Below, piece by piece: positions 32,776 through 50,567 of a DNA stretch of 64,000 nucleotides. Each line of letters opens with the position of its first letter. Position 1 is the first letter of the stretch. This DNA comes from Anthoceros angustus (lineage: Eukaryota > Streptophyta > Anthocerotopsida > Anthocerotales > Anthocerotaceae): the NCBI GenBank assembly GCA_010909165.1, contig MU008156.1:372001-436000 (forward strand), written 5' to 3'. The translations under genes were made by a program, and so were the position numbers. The notes below the pieces were generated by a model, which had not been told where the DNA came from, did not search any database, and was given only the letters and a program-made list of their open reading frames with translations.

Positions 32776-34680
32776 CAAAGGTAACCTGATTTGTTGCTGT
32801 GCGCTGCTACTCTGTCCATACCACCTGGTCACGCCAAATAGCAACATTGCCACCCGCACTTCAGGCCACACCTGGCGGCATCGTCAGAGTCATCGTCGAG
32901 GACTTGACACAGAGCTTGCCAGCCTGCCTGGCGAAAGTGTCCGAACCCTATTTTCTGCCCGGGTCCACTAACTTAGGCCACAGTTTTCGGCATGGAAGCT
33001 TCCGAAGCAGAGTGGGCGCAAAACTTGGCACTCAGCAAAGGTTGAGTCTGATCGTCGAGTCCGCCTGCACAGCTCCGAGGTGGTGCTGAAGATGGCACAA
33101 GCAAACAGGCCACGAAACCTTCAGTGCCGGGTGGATGTCAGGGGCCGTTTCGTTGCAAGGAAGGCATGGAGCATCATCGGCTAATAAGCCACGCCACTCC
33201 ACCCCACGTAACCTGGTTGCCCTGAGCTGGTCCTGGAGATGTTACAGCTACTGGTTTCTCAACGTTTGATTTTGGTCTGAAACCTCGGGTGGAAGAGAGC
33301 TGTATGTAGGAACCAGCGACGATGTCGCTCACAATCCTCAGAGAACCAGAAGGGACGTCGTAGGCAGGAAGCAGGACTGGTGTGAACAATCCCACACGGT
33401 TGACTGACATTATTCTGCAGACGTTCTCTCCTTGCTTGCGCTAAGAACATGGTGCACATCCCCTACTTTCTTATCATGTCCCTTTCTTACACGGTTTGCG
33501 CACGGAGTGCAGGACATGATCCTTGCTGGCACGGGCCTATCTAGCTTCACCGTGGAGTGGGAGCCCCTCCGAAATCCCCAGGCTCTACACAGGGTGTACC
33601 AGGAGCTGGACGAGGTGGTTGGGAAAGAAACCTTGCCTACTGGCAGGCTGTGGTAAAGGAAACGTTCCGCCTTCATCCATCCGGGCCGCTAATGATTCCT
33701 CATGCAAGCAGCGAGGCTTACGAGGTGGCAGGCTTCCATATCCCTGCCGCCTGACAGGTTCCTCGACAGCGACAGCGACATCGACGTGCAAGCCAGCACT
33801 TCCAGCTGCTCCCTTTTGCCTCCGGCAGACGAGCTGAAATGCACCTGGGGCTTGCTATGGTGCAGTACTCTCTGGCGAGGCTGGTGCATAGCTTCGGCTG
33901 GGCCTTGCCACAGGGCGAGGCACGCCAAGCCGCTCCTGGCTGTTCCTCTGCCTTGTCTACCTCCCCACCTTTACGGGCAAGTGATGAGGAGCAGGTCAAG
34001 ACATCTGTCAAGGAGAACGGGCAGCAGATGATGGCATTCCGGCAGCTGATCCGCAAGGCCAGTGAGGGCCGTCCGTTTTGGCTGGCTAAGGGGATGTGTT
34101 TTGTACTAGCTGTGGTTTCTCGAAGCAAAACCGACAGGCAATAAACAGCGAGGTTGCAGATCAGCCAACTCATGTGGCCAGCTTTTGGGCATTCCTCTGA
34201 AGAGGTCAAATGTTCGCAAGCTTTCACTCTCCCTGTCAAAGCGATGGACGACAGAAGCTGCGCAGCGCACACCTTGTCCTATCCGTGCCACGCTCCTTTG
34301 TCTCGTCAAATGTCTGATACTCCTCTGATTGGCCCATGTCAATTTCCTACATACTTATGGCTTAACGAAACATGAATGTGGAAGTCCAAAGGTAGTCTAG
34401 CTTTTCCTTCGCCCTCACACAAAACAGCACGAGCTGCATCCCATCAGCCGATGGGAATTCAGTCTCAAGATCACCTACCCTTGGGAACTTCCTGTCAGAC
34501 GGGTCCGAACCCCTTGCGCCGATCTGTGATACAGGTGGAGAACACAAGCACGACGAGCTCGTTGCGTATGATTCCAGAGCTATCTCAGCCAGGGATATCG
34601 TGGTATACGAGGGCCGTCTAGGCAGAAGGCAAATATTGCGCCAAGTTTCAATAATTGAGATCATTTAGTTTTCATACTTA
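32776..34680 (+). pseudogene. broken copy of the zinc-finger/PARP-like gene
   Basis: This is the block-A counterpart of the intact gene at 39,828-41,281. The upstream region (32,790-33,085) and first zinc-finger exon (ATG near 33,092, CGAAACCTTCAGTGCC) are recognisable, but frameshifts remove the C2H2 pattern and a TAA interrupts it. After about 33,420 a P450 fragment intervenes. Near 34,545-34,622 only the last catalytic segment returns (GACGAGCTCGTTGCGTATG and the terminal GGATATCGTGGTATACGAG), in the same order as in the intact copy. The middle of the gene is missing or unrecognisable. Confidence 0.8.
33430..33960 (+). pseudogene. P450 fragment inserted in the ZnF-PARP remnant
   Basis: Reads [17 protein letters not shown] (I-helix), [12 protein letters not shown], then a frame change and [13 protein letters not shown] (K-helix ExxR region), [17 protein letters not shown], and after a deletion RFLDSDSDIDVQ and LLPFASGRRAEMHLGLA. 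The heme-binding cysteine and adjacent residues are lost. Frameshifts separate the pieces. It is a different P450 from the one at 18-20 kb, judging by the I-helix and PERF-region sequences, and lies in the opposite orientation. Confidence 0.85.
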
Positions 34681-34912
34681 ATTGTCGAAAGTCTGATTTT
34701 CGAGTCATAGTCTACAAGGCGTTCCTCATCTCCAGAATCTAAGCTCCAAAACGACTTGGATGCGTTCTTCTGTTAGTGGGCTCGCCTCTAGAACGTCATC
34801 CGCAATCCAAGCACCGACTGCATGCTGGGCCACTCCAGCAAACGTGAAGAATTAGCCCACCCAAACGAGAAGATAGTTTTTGCGCTCTACAAACTGAACA
34901 AAAGCGGCTCAA

Positions 34913-35165
34913 ACCTAGCCTCTGCTATGATATAATCCAGCTCGGGTCAGTCCCTTGCATGATAACTTTCTCAACATCATCTACAGCCTTGGAAGTGCGT
35001 CTGGAGGCAGCCCCTGCTGCAGTTCTGAGGTACAAAGCTCCAAGAGTTAGCGGCTAACTGTCTGGATCCAAAATCATATCGCTGTTTCTAAGGAGGGGAA
35101 GTTTACCTCACGATGTATGCCTCGTTCTGCACATGATCCACCACTTTCAATCTGATTCTCAAGTA
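34913..35165 (-). pseudogene. GRDP fragment next to DLD
   Basis: The minus strand matches the exon 5/exon 6 border of the intact GRDP gene (43,453-43,570), including the residues VVDHVQNEAYIVR and the exon containing TAAGAASRRTSKAVDDVE-like sequence. It is wedged between sequences that adjoin directly in block B (compare 34,850-34,912 plus 35,166 with 41,427-41,480). It therefore arrived by a separate insertion after the block duplication. Confidence 0.75.
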
Positions 35166-35169
35166 AGGC

Positions 35170-38175
<3,006 letters not shown>

Positions 38176-38179
38176 TACC

Positions 38180-39515
38180 TCCCTGCTTTTCAGTTACCAC
38201 CTACACGTCCGCCACATCCACCGCCGCATCCCCCACCCACGGCACTTCCGCCATGCCTCCACACCCTCCGCATCTGGTAGCTCCACATCCGCCACAGCGG
38301 CCAGCCATGTTTCTACAGCCTCCGCAACCTCCAGCTTCACAGCCTCCGCACCCGTCAACCATGCTTCCACATCCTCTAGCTCCGCACCCTCCGCATCCCC
38401 CACAGCCCTGCTTTGGATGGCGTCGTGGGATGGCCTGCCCACCACTGATGCAACTGCATTCTACCGGATGCGAGGTCTTTGGCATGAGCGTACGTGTACT
38501 GGCCACTCGGATCTTCAACTCCTCGTTTAACTGTCTCAGAACCTGCACAGGGCAATGCCAGGAGTGAGAGTGAGGCTGAGCATTGCAGCAGGAATGGATG
38601 CAATGGAATGTTCCACATGGTGAACTGCATCTGTATCTGTACCCAGTGGTTGCCTGCAGAGCATTTCCGCCAGCTTGGGAGTTGAAGCCGGTCTGCAAAC
38701 ACCTCCCCGAGTGATGGTCCGATGGCTGAGGAGGGAAGCAGTATCAGGGTCACGTTCTCATCGGCTGGACCTGTAAACACCATGCTGCATCAAAGTGTCT
38801 ATCAGTGCTGCAAGATATCACAAAGATCTGACAAACATAATCAAGCTGGGTGCAACAACATCCTACCTCCATGGTTCCAAACTTCCAGTTGGGCAAGGCC
38901 GTGGCTTGTCTACTAGGATGAGTACCTGCCTGGTGACAAGATTCCATGCAGTTCTGTGATGCTTAGCCAGGGATCCCACTTTCACAATTGAAAGCAGAGA
39001 TGCCCACATCCACCCAGGAGATAATTTTGACTTACCGGGGTGCCACTCGTTTAACTCCACTGGAGCGCAGGGACGATGGGATCATCTGGGCCGATCATTA
39101 CAGACTCCAATCGTTAAGGTGCCGTATTCACCTCGAAGTAAGGACCAACAGTTTTCTAGCTGTTTCTGCTGAGCTGAAACGCGTTGGTTCGCAGCCAAAC
39201 CTTCAATTCTTCCTAGAAAGCACAGTATGAGAGGGGTTAGCCTGGCCCTTCACCCTTAAAATCTCGACACATGAATATATGTGCAAACCACTTGCCATCC
39301 TGCATTCTTGGAATGCTTGCAGTACAAGCACGAACCTGCAGCTTCTGTTTGCTCAATGGAGCACCTTCCCTGCTCCGCGTAGATCACTTTCTCAACATCA
39401 TCCACAGCCTTACATGTGCGTCTGGAGGCAACCCCTGCTGCAGTTCTGAGGTACCAAGCTCCAAGAGTCAGTGGCTAACTGTATGGATGCAAAATCATAT
39501 CGCTGTTTCTAAGGA
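38180..39515 (-). pseudogene. 3' part of a duplicated GRDP gene
   Basis: Matches the last four exons of the intact GRDP at 42,082-43,453. Visible are the Cys/Gly-rich tail (GCGGCGGCGARGCGS and similar, 38,250-38,430), the SSAIGPSLGEVFADRLQLPSW segment near 38,680-38,740, the NWKFGTMEV segment near 38,880, and the SAEQKQLENCWSLV-like segment near 39,160. The upstream DUF1399 and C2 exons are absent, because the block boundary at about 39,515 falls between exons 5 and 6. Frames are disturbed between pieces. Part of the block-A duplicate. Confidence 0.82.
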
Positions 39516-39827
39516 GGGGAGGAAACCTCATTTGTTGCTGGGGGCTGCTGCTCTGTCCATACCATCTGGGCAAGCCTAACAGCAACATTGCCACCGGCAC
39601 TTCAGGCCACACCAGGTGCCATCGTCAAAATCATCGTCGAGGACTTGAAACAGGGCTTGCGCGCCTGCCTGGCGAAAGTGGCCTAACCCTATTTTCTGCG
39701 AGTTACACCAACTTAAGCCCCAGTTTCCGGCGTGGAAGCTTCCCAAGCAGCTTGGCGCAAAACACGGCATTCTGCAACGGTTGAGTCCAGTCGAGTCCAG
39801 CTGCACAGATCCGAGGTGGTGCCGAAG

Positions 39828-41281
39828 ATGGCACAAGCCGATACGCCAAGGAACCTTCAGTGCCGGTATGGATGTCAGAGGCTTTTTCGTTGCCAGGAAG
39901 ACATGGAGGATCATCGGCGGATAAGCCACGCCACACCACGTAAGCTGATTGCCCTGAGCTGGTCCTGGAGATGTTACTGCTACTGGTTCCTCAGGGACAT
40001 GCACCTACAAATGCTTGATTTTGGTCTGAAGCCTCGGGTGGAAGAAATCAGTATGTCGGAAACAGCGACGATGTCGCCCACAAGACCTAATTAGAGAACC
40101 AGAAGGGACGCCGTAGGTAGGAAGTAGGACTGGTGTGAATACAATCCTTTGATCAGTAGCGATGCTGAACTGACGCTTCTGATGAATGCTGCAGAAGCAA
40201 GCGGAAGGGTAGCTGTCGAAGTCTTGCCAAGTCGAGCTCGTCCTCAGCAGGATGCTCGTCCCCAGGAGGTTGCTCGCCGTCAGCACGATGCTGTGGTCAG
40301 ATCCGTTAAGTCGGTCGGTTGCAACGACTGTCGAAGACGCTTTGCAGACCATGGGGCGCTGCTGCAGCACCAGCTTGCTGCACCTCCTGGTTCGCACACG
40401 CTGCTCGGGAGAGCACCGCACTCCCGATGCTGTCAGAAGTGTCCCCGTGAGAATTTTGGTACAATTGAGGCCTTGGAGCACCACCATGCTACTTGCCACG
40501 CAGGTATGGAACCAGTTCGGTTTTCTCGTGCAAACGTGCAAACGGGATTCCACTCAATGCGGCTTTCCATTTCAAGCTGAAAATCTCGTCCTCTTCACCC
40601 CTTCACTCGTCTGTCGCAGTGGAAGAGTTTTCGCAAGGGCAAGGAAACCCAGAACGTCGAGAGATGGAAGTCCACTTTCACAGGAAATGGCTGCACGACG
40701 GTGTAGGGAGGCCCGTCATTCTCTCCGTCCTCAAAATTTACAACCTCTCAAGACGGATACACAAATTCGAGACGTACCGGGTGGAGGTAAAGGTGAGGGC
40801 CAATGAACGTCCCGGCCCAAGGGACGACAAATCCATAGAGGACGGGAACGAGGTGCGCCGATTTCACGGCACAGCTGTGTACTGCAACATTGGCAGCATG
40901 TCCAACACTCGAGTCTGCAGCGAGGCACGGTGCAGTCTCTGCAACATTATCCGAAACGGGTTCCTGTTGAAGAAGGTGAGGAGGGAGGCCTTTCAGAGAT
41001 TCGGACCGGGAATCTACACTACTGCTACGAGCAGCAAAGCTCATGCGTACGTCAGAGCGGAGCATGGATTGGGGCCAACTAGGAAGGCCTTGATTGTCTG
41101 CAAGGTGATCGCGGGAAGGGTTTTCAAAGCGCAGGAGAACATACAGGGCCTGACAATGCCTCCACCCGGCTTCGATTCTGTGGTTGGAGAGCCAGGGAAG
41201 GATCTCAAATACGACGAGCTCGTTGTGTATGACCCCAGAGCTATCTCACCGCGAGGTATCGTGATCTACGAGTGCCGTTGA
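39828..41281 (+). CDS. C2H2 zinc-finger protein with PARP-like catalytic domain
   Basis: Three exons (39828-39939, 40195-40503, 40620-41281) give 360 residues in one frame. N-terminal zinc fingers are visible: CRYGCQRLFRCQEDMEDHRRISH (C-x3-C...H-x4-H) split here as C2H2, then CNDCRRRFADHGALLQHQ, and CQKCPRENFGTIEALEHHHATCH. The C-terminal 150 residues have an ADP-ribosyltransferase (PARP) layout: RFHGTAVYCN (His), CSLCNIIRNGF, FGPGIYTT with SSKAHAY (Tyr), and YDELVVYDP (Glu), so an H-Y-E triad appears present. Such proteins occur in plants and fungi, but their role is poorly known. Whether it transfers one or many ADP-ribose units cannot be told. A broken copy is at 32,776-34,680. Confidence 0.85.
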
Positions 41282-41472
41282 GGCTGCTGGCACTATTGTG
41301 TCCTGATTCACGAATTGACATCATTTACATTTTCATACTTAATTCTCGATAGTCCTATTTTCTAGTCATAGGTACTCTTCAAGATGTTCCTCCTCTGTCA
41401 TCCGCATCTTCACCCAAACGATTTAGCCCACCCAAACGAGAATGCAGTTTTTGTGGTTTACAAACTGAACAA

Positions 41473-41745
41473 AAACGGCTTAGAAGTGGATTGGTTCATC
41501 AAAAACAGCCATGGCAGCCTCTTGAGAGCTTCATTGACAGTAGGATGAGCATGACATAATCTCGCCATACCCTCACTGGGTATCCCATACTCTACGACAA
41601 CACATGCTTCATGAATAATGTCTCCGGCACTTGGTGCCACAATGTGCCCTCCCAGCACCGTGTCTCTGGTTTCGTCAGCAATTATCTTGACGAGTCCATC
41701 AGCATCAGCAAAGGATCTGGCCCTGCTGTTAGGCATTTCCTCTCA
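41473..41745 (-). pseudogene. 3' fragment of dihydrolipoyl dehydrogenase
   Basis: Matches the last 85 or so codons of DLD (ANSRARSFADADGLVKIIAD, HEAC, then HAHPTVNEALK). A one-base loss near 41,521 shifts the frame before the terminal sequence, so the normal C-terminus is not read. Homology stops at about 41,745, upstream of which there is unrelated sequence to 41,900. It is the block-B copy of DLD, almost completely deleted. Confidence 0.9.
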
Positions 41746-42081
41746 ACGTCGTATGCGGCTTACGAGCTGCAGCTAGAGCTGCGAGATCTACACCAATTGC
41801 GTGGCTGCGTAGTGCTTTCCCTTAGGAAGTAGGGAATAGCCAAAGGTGATAAAAGAGCAACCTCGTTGCACAACATGGTGATATTGTGTTGGCCTTGTAA
41901 CATAGCCTAGTTCTCTGTCTGGACCATGTCCATATATGTACAGGACATTGCGTGCTGTCTACAATGTGAAGGAAGAGTGGCATAGGTTTTATGAACTTGC
42001 AATGCTGCTCTTATAGGTAGAGTGGAAGCTGCTAGTAAACGGTGCTGCAGTATGCCACCAGCTGATAAAAATCCTTGCTCG

Positions 42082-45000
42082 TCAGTGACCACCCCCACCC
42101 ACACGTCCGCCACACCCGCCGCATCCTCCACCACAGCCACTTCCGCAGCCAGCAGCCAAGCCTCCACACCCTCCGCATCCGGTAGCTCCACACCCTCCAC
42201 AACCACCACACCCGCTACCCATGCTCCCACAGCCTCCGCATCCCCCAGCTCCACACCCTCCGCAGCCTCCGCACCCGCCAACCATGCTTCCACATCCTCC
42301 AGCTCCACACCCTCCGCATCCCCCACAGCCCCCTGCTTTGGATGGCGTCGTGGGATGGCCTGCCCACCACTGATGCAACTGCATTCTACCGAATGCAGCA
42401 TCTTTTGCATGTGCGTACGTGTACTGGCCTCTGGGATCCCGAATTCCTCGTTTAACAGTCACAGCTCCTGCACAGGGCAAGGGCAGGAGTGAGAGTGACG
42501 CTGAGCATTGCAGTTTGCAGCAGGCATGGAGTGAAATGGAATGTTCCACATGGTGAACTGCATCTGTATCTGTACCCCAGTGGTTGTCTGCAGAGCTTTC
42601 CCGCCAGCTTGGGAGTTGAAGCCGGTCCGCAAACATCTCCCGGAGTGATGTTCCGATGGCTGAGGAGATTAGCAGGATCAGAGCCACGTCCTCACCGGGC
42701 TGCACCTGTAAACGCCATGGCGCATCAAAGTGTCTATCAGTGCCGCAATATGTCACAAATATCCGACAAATATGATCAAGCTGTGTGCAACAACATTCTA
42801 CCTCCATGGTTCCAAACTTCCAGTTGAGCAAGCCTGTGGCTTGTCCGTTAGGATGAGTAGCCGTGAAGCGAATGACTGTAACAAAGCCTTCTTCATGTGA
42901 GGCCTTAGCACCCTTTACCTCGTACTGGAGCTTCCTGCCTGGTGCCAAGATTGCCTGCCGTGCTGTGATGCTTAGCCAAGGATCCCACGTTCACCATTGA
43001 AAGCAAGATGCCCACACCCACCCAGGAGATGATTTTGGCTTACCGGGGTGCCACTCGTTTCAGTCCACTGGAGCACAGGGACGATGGGATCATGTGGGCC
43101 GATATTAGCGACTCCAATTGTTAAGATGCCTTTTTCACTTCCAACTAAAGACCAACAGTTTTCTAGCTGTTTCTGCTGAGCTGAAACGCGTTGGTTCTCA
43201 GCAAAACCTACAATCCTTCCTAGAAAGCACAGTATGAGAGAGGGTTAGCCGGGTCCTCCATCCTTAAAATCTCGACACATGAATATATGTGCAAACTACT
43301 TGCCAGCCTGCATTCTTGAAATGGTTATGGTAGACGCACGAACCTGCAGCTTGTGTTTGCTCATTTGAGCAACTCCCCTGCTCCACATAGATAACTTTAT
43401 CGACATCATCTACATCCTTGGATGTGGGTCTGGAGGCAACCCCGGCTGCAGTTCTGAGGTACCAAGCTCCAAGAGTCAGTGGCTAACTGTATGGATACAA
43501 AATCATATCGCTGACTCTAAGGAGGGGAAGTTTACCTCACGAGGTATGCCTCGTTCTGCACATGATCCACCACTTTGCTGCACTGCCAAGATGTTCCTTC
43601 AGGAGCTTTGCATCCTGGGTAGCGCACAACCGTATTGCTATGTTTGAAGGGCTCGCTTCGAAGTAAATATGGTCCTTCTGTCCATGGAGTCACAGACACA
43701 GACAGCTGCAGAGCAGGTGGCTTGGAGTCTGGATCACATGTGGAGTGTAAAAGGGGGAAGAATTGATCAAGTGACAGGGTTGTAGAAGCCAGTAAAGTCT
43801 TCCACAGAACCTGTACACTTCCCAAAAGCTTGGAGCTTTTGACGTTCTTAAGAGTGCCAGTCGTGGTCTGACGGAGCTCGAACAGCAGGCCCTCCGTGGC
43901 AGTTTCACATTCCAGTGTCCATACATGCCTCCATGTGGGGACTGTAGAAGCCGCCACTTTGGGAGTCTCGAACTTGAAGTCTTTACAGCTCTTCAGCACC
44001 TTCAGCCTCACAAAGAGCTTGGACTCAGAGCTCTCATTGAATGGAACATTCTTCGCTCCCAAAACAGCCACATATGCCTGAAGGACATAACAAGAATCTG
44101 TGATGAGTCTCCTGTCATTTTCTAAAGAGGACAGTTCCTGACCTGCTGAAGGATTGAAGAACTACCTCCAGCAAACCCCGTGCAGTCAAATGCGATTGCA
44201 GGGTAAGGCAGTCTGCACCACCCTTTGGGTACCCAACCAGAAGAGGCGGAGGACCTGGCACAGGAGTTGGTGCCTCCCCTCGATATTGCACCCCTGCCCT
44301 GAAATACTCAGACCCATATATCCTTCCCCACAGCTCACAGGTGGCTGAGAATCCGGTATCCAGCTTCTGGCCAGGACTTCGGTCACCGTCAGTGTCGTCG
44401 TGGTTGAAGATCTTCCCAACGAGCTTTCTTGTGTCAGACTGATAAGCTGCAGGGCTCAGCTGGTGGGCATGCCAGAAGAGGTCGATATCGTAGGTTGGCA
44501 CAAGGAATACCTCATCTTCCAGCTTGCCAGAATACCTGACGCGAGCCAGATGTAGAAAAGCTTTGTATCGAATCAAGGCTACTTGCAGGAAGCTGAGTTC
44601 TGACATGTGGGGCCGTGACACCTTCAATGAGCCATACCTCACTGGTTAGCTTCATCGTGAAACATCGTTGTGGACAGAAAAAGCAGACCAGTTGGATACC
44701 TGGTAGAAGAACGACCTCTGTCTGGCCACCGCATCAGCCAGATTGTACCTAAGTGGCCCTGGCCTTCGACTGCGTGAATCATCCACAATCTCTGGCTTCT
44801 CCCCCACAGCACCACTGTCGTTGCCGAAAGCAGTAAGGTCAAGAACAAACGGCTCATCAGCATACCGTTCACTCCACAATTCCTCGGTTCTTTGACTGGC
44901 CAGATTACGATTGCGGCCAGAGAGGATAGGGGCATCAATGGTCTTCCCGTACACAGCTCTGCAGTACTTGGCATATTGTACCTGCCCAACGATGAGCTCA

Positions 45001-45412
45001 ACTTAGAAACGCAAGTGTACTGCATTCCAGACACGTTCTACTCAATTGACCACAACTTACTGGGCTGAGCCGATGGCAATGCCAAATCCAACCACAATCC
45101 AGAGGAGGAACCAGATTCTCCTCAGATTCTGCGGCCAAAGGAAGCCAGCATGTCTTGTATCTGCCAACACAGATGCTTTGTCAATACCAAATGTGGGGAA
45201 CCTCTTGGTTCTCAGTGACGGTCAAGACTGAATTATGAACACCTCTTAATTGCTCGACTGATGGCTTGGCTGTTCCAGCTGAGACAAGGATTTCGTTCCA
45301 CCTCCGACAGAAAGGCAATCTGCGCCTTGGCAGCTTCAATCAAATCCACACTCAGGTTGATGCTCTGTGCCGAACGCCATTCCATCTCCCCGGAGCTCAG
45401 ATAGCCGGCCAT
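42082..45412 (-). CDS. GRDP: glycine-rich domain protein (GRDP, DUF1399)
   Basis: Nine exons join in one frame to 870 residues: 45412-45243, 45160-45061, 44981-44700, 44621-44166, 44077-43536, 43453-43344, 43219-43044, 42954-42802, 42705-42082. The N-terminal DUF1399 region has two copies of the hallmark: PPLDCGWIWHCHRLSP and VPTYDIDLFWHAHQLSP. A C2-like domain follows (from AYVAVLGAKNVPF, about 337 on), then a domain containing TATHPNGQATGLLNWKFG, and a C-terminal Cys/Gly-rich tail of GGCGGCG type. GRDPs of flowering plants are linked to ABA and stress responses and growth; the molecular activity is unknown. The acceptor of exon 8 is the least sure. The start could lie upstream, as the frame is open to 45,604. 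Confidence 0.9.
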
Positions 45413-46653
45413 GGCAGAGATTTCCGCTCTCAGCTTTGCCTCCAACTGACACCCAATCAGGGTGAGGAGAGAGTCTTTTTGGTACCCTGCATCAGACCTG
45501 TATTCAACAATCCAGAGGGAAGACCCCTTCCTGAGCCGAGCACCAAGCAGACTTGCCTTGAACAGATCTGAGCTCAGAAGCTGAACGGGAGAGAGCTTTT
45601 GCACAGATATTGTTTTGACAAACTGGTAGTACCGGCCAGGTACTGCACGTACTACCAGTCGTAGCTCAATAATACTGTAGTATCCTCGTCATGTACTACC
45701 AGAGAAGCTTTTTGTCCAGGGCCCTGCAGCTTAATCTCCTACATATATCAAATGGCCAACAGACCTCAAACCACGGTAACAATACCGTCTGTCTAAATCT
45801 TCACAATAGACACCCACCTAAACGTTTACAGGAGGAAAGTGTATGTTCTGGCCTTGCTGGAACAGTCGGTGCTTTCCATGTATCAGACCAGCCTAGCTGG
45901 TTACGTCCTGCAGAGGAAAAACCCACAAATATGAAGAAGAAGAAGAATTTTATTTAAGTCCACTAAGGACGGATTTCCGTCATGGGATCTGGTATGAACC
46001 ATGGGCTACATGACACACCAAATTCAGCTATACTTCAGGACCTTGTCCGAAGCTTTGGGGGGCCAGTGCTTCCTTCGACACCCCCTTCGCAAGTTCGTTT
46101 TCACTACAGACACCATCGTGTCCGTGTTGTGTTCCTTCAAGATTCTGAGATAACGGTGCCGGCCAATCTGTATGTGGTATGCATGGTGGTCGGTTACATC
46201 TCATGGTGCACTTACTCTTACTGGGTGCTACGCAGCTGGAAAGTCGACTCTTCCTGAACAGCAGCTGCAGACAAGCATTTCCACAGACATGAGCTGTTCG
46301 AAAGGAGCGGCTTGCAACAGTACTTCGACGATGAAGTCGAGGCTGAACCTCTTCACAAGACAAGGATGGCACTCGTCATGAAGCAGCGAACCTGGTTGAA
46401 CCCATAGGCCAGGTGATGGATACCCCACCCCGTTTTTGTCAATGAGTCTACTTCTTCCTGAAATCCTACACGAAACATCTCGTGGCTTCCGACATCTCGG
46501 CCTGGCCCGTCAGAGCACGCTTCAAATTTATAAGCCCCGCGCCTGTCACTCGGTTCCGAAGTTTGAAGTCCCGTTCGGTGTCCGACCGGGACAGGAAAAA
46601 GCTTACGCTTGCAACCCTGAACTGATTTTCTACCTTCGCTCACAGCGCGCGCT
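45413..46653. other. intergenic, includes an 11-bp-arm hairpin
   Basis: No gene recognised. A perfect inverted repeat with 11-base arms (ACTGGTAGTAC at 45,622-45,632, GTACTACCAGT at 45,649-45,659) and a 16-base loop lies about 200 bases upstream of GRDP, with a third partial arm GTACTACCAG at 45,692. The segment 46,360-46,650 is probably the 3' UTR of the RecQ gene. Confidence 0.5.
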
Positions 46654-49270
<2,617 letters not shown>

Positions 49271-50567
49271 AAAGATCACTGAGCTCCTCGAGACAAACGC
49301 GTGCTAGCCCTTCGTCGAAACCGCTGTCCAGAGCCAGACTCAACAGCCTGGCCTTCTCCTGCTCCCTCTCCAAACCCATTTTGCTCCCGAATCAGCCCAT
49401 CTGTAAGCTGATGTACATGCCCTAGTTTTTGTTGATACGAGCGTGAAGCCTTGACGTGTTCGGCCAGCTTGCAGTAGGTAATGCTCGTGCTCGCCAAGGG
49501 TGCTATTATATTTCGATATTACCAGTCAGACGTGGTGAGACGTCGGTGAACCACACCGGATATCATACGTCCTCACATTCGCACACGTCTTGTCTAGCAT
49601 TACCAAAAGACACGAGCTTCACACCAAGTGTTCAGTAGGATTTACAGCTCTGCTCTCGGCATCCTGGGATATCGATGGTGCATAACAAACTCAACAGGAG
49701 GATCGACATGAAGGTAAACCCTGGCAAGGGCAAGCTTTTGCTACGTACCTCACCATTGCAATACAAGAAGCGGGGACGCCGCTGAATGAGGTAGTATCAA
49801 GCGGACACAACGGATCAAAAATGATGGAACGACCCGTGACAGAACAAGGGGTAGGAGGAAGACGAACTTGTACGTAGGAAGGAGAGATGGCGGAAGAGGA
49901 GTTGTACAAAGGAGAGGGGCTAGGATGCTGGTTGCTTTCATGGCTTCAATACGTATTTTATTAGCCAGAGCAGATTACTTTCTGCTCTTTCACCGTCAGA
50001 GTCAACAACAGTCCGAGTCAGTGGTATACGCAGTCAGTATGCTTCATCCAGTCCTACATTAGCATCCTATGCGTCCATGGCGGACTTCCAACGCCTTCCA
50101 AGCTACATAAGCTGGAAAGTTAGTCAGTGTACACACAAAATTTCCATCAGTCGCACGGTTAGAGCAAGTTTCAACGTCCCTGGGTCCCGTCATATGCAGA
50201 GGTTTCCTTTCCCAATATCTGGCCTTCAGCCTGATGAGACTACCAGTAGTCTGGTTGGAATCAAGTGGAAAGAGGGAATGAGTTTGTTCCTGCTGGGACT
50301 CTCAGGGAGGAACGGACAAGAAGGGCAACATACCACATGATTTTCCTCCACCTCCGGCCCTCGCGCAACAGGCTTCTTTGTCCTCCTCATGCCTGGTCTG
50401 TGGCCCCAGAAATAAATACCATGTTGGCAATATGGTAGAATACAAGGTGGGGGATGCTGATGCACCTTTCACCATAATTTACATGACCACAGACCCGGCC
50501 CCCCTCCCCATCCATGCGCAGGCAGGCCCATGTGCAGGCAGGCAAGAGAGCAAGAGAGAGCAGCAGT
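49271..50567. other. intergenic, no supported gene
   Basis: Several short frames on both strands, none with recognised motifs. The side next to 49,270 is the presumed promoter of the RecQ gene. The part next to 50,568 is the 3' UTR of the HAD gene and includes GCAGGCAGG and GAGAGAGCA simple sequence at 50,518-50,565. Confidence 0.5.

Noticed and set aside
38376-38783. Separate Cys/Gly-rich protein gene
   Set aside because: It is the 3' tail of a duplicated GRDP without its upstream exons. Not an independent gene.
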